From assembly GCA_015295945.1 (NCBI GenBank), contig DVED01000164.1:1-42302 (forward strand): a DNA stretch of 42,302 bases, given 5' to 3'. Source of the DNA: Oscillatoriales cyanobacterium M59_W2019_021 (lineage in GTDB: Bacteria; Cyanobacteriota; Cyanobacteriia; Cyanobacteriales; Geitlerinemataceae). A program made the translations under genes and the position numbers. This document shows, piece after piece, positions 42,020 through 42,302 of this stretch (the first letter of the stretch is position 1; each line of letters opens with the position of its first letter). The notes under the pieces were generated by a model. The model was not told where the DNA came from. It did not search any database and saw only the letters and a program-made list of their open reading frames with translations.

Positions 42020-42302
42020 GAGCGAATTTTTCCGATCGGAGAGGTTCAGTGCCGGTCATCGCCAGATAACGTCAGTACGGGATCGGACAGTGACCAGCGA
42101 TCGATAATTTGCCAAAGCGCGACTAGCAATTAACAAACCCCAATGCCCAATCCCTTTGCGGAGACCCCGGATTTCTAGTATCGAAGACATTTCAAAACCT
42201 TTTATAAGGATAAGATCTTGACCTATTTTTTTCTAGTCTTGAAGAGGTGCGATCGATCCGGATTTTGCTAAGATATTTCTGAGTTTACAGAAAATTTATA
42301 AT
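42020..42302. other. Window-end non-coding region
   Basis: About 280 bases with no credible frame. A TAACGTCAGTACGGG 15-mer (42068-42082) is identical to one at 27884-27898. The end (42215-42302) is AT-rich and contains a TTGACC hexamer, and the window stops in TATAAT, so a promoter for a gene beyond the window may lie here. Confidence 0.4.

Noticed and set aside
1-42302. tRNA, rRNA, tmRNA, RNase P RNA or SRP RNA genes
   Set aside because: I looked for T-loop and family core motifs in the non-coding stretches and saw none that were convincing. GAGGAAAGTCCG at about 3656 is inside the MscS-type gene and is chance.

Overview
The window is chromosomal DNA from a cyanobacterium. It has a complete kaiA-kaiB-kaiC clock cluster, two Tic20-family proteins, the System II cytochrome c maturation genes ccdA and ccs1/ccsB, a protein with two bacterial-microcompartment-like domains, a PEP-CTERM exported protein, very frequent HIP1 sites (GCGATCGC) and short tandem heptamer-type repeats between genes. 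This repeat style and the number of small decayed accessory genes suggest a filamentous, Oscillatoriales-type cyanobacterium. That placement is an inference and no species is claimed.

Layout. Positions 1-1100 hold a 5'-truncated SPFH/band-7 gene, a terminator and a possible small RNA. Positions 1100-9300 hold a DUF2470 protein, a GNAT acetyltransferase, an MscS-related multi-helix membrane protein, a DUF697 GTPase, adenylate kinase and conserved proteins of unknown function. Positions 9400-11800 are an accessory patch: a broken AAA-type ATPase, an antitoxin with a truncated toxin, and two Uma2-family genes. Positions 12000-17600 hold a FlaA1/CapD-type nucleotide-sugar dehydratase, RdgB, a coiled-coil protein overlapping coaD, and the BMC-like protein. 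Positions 17700-20700 hold three tandem AIM24-family paralogues followed by an M48 protease.

Positions 20700-27700 hold MoaD, a phosphodiester glycosidase, a membrane protein, a DUF4336 protein, TruB, a DUF1400 alpha/beta hydrolase and the PEP-CTERM protein. Positions 27900-33200 hold the clock genes on the minus strand and a divergent CBS/hybrid histidine kinase. Positions 33200-37300 hold ccdA, ccs1, a ParA stub, a NarL-type response regulator and rimM. Positions 37400-42302 hold two Tic20 paralogues, a site-2 protease-like gene with an early stop, a small Cys-rich protein, a GNAT protein and glyA.

Most genes are single housekeeping units in short operons or convergent pairs. The clearest functional groups are the circadian oscillator, the ccdA-ccs1 pair and the AIM24 trio with its M48 neighbour. 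I saw no convincing wholly new multi-gene system. The best candidates for a second look are the AIM24/M48 block, the kaiA promoter palindrome, the Pho-box-like array before rdgB, the orphan terminator with hairpins at 780-960, and the interrupted site-2 protease. No tRNA, rRNA, CRISPR array or intact transposase was recognised.
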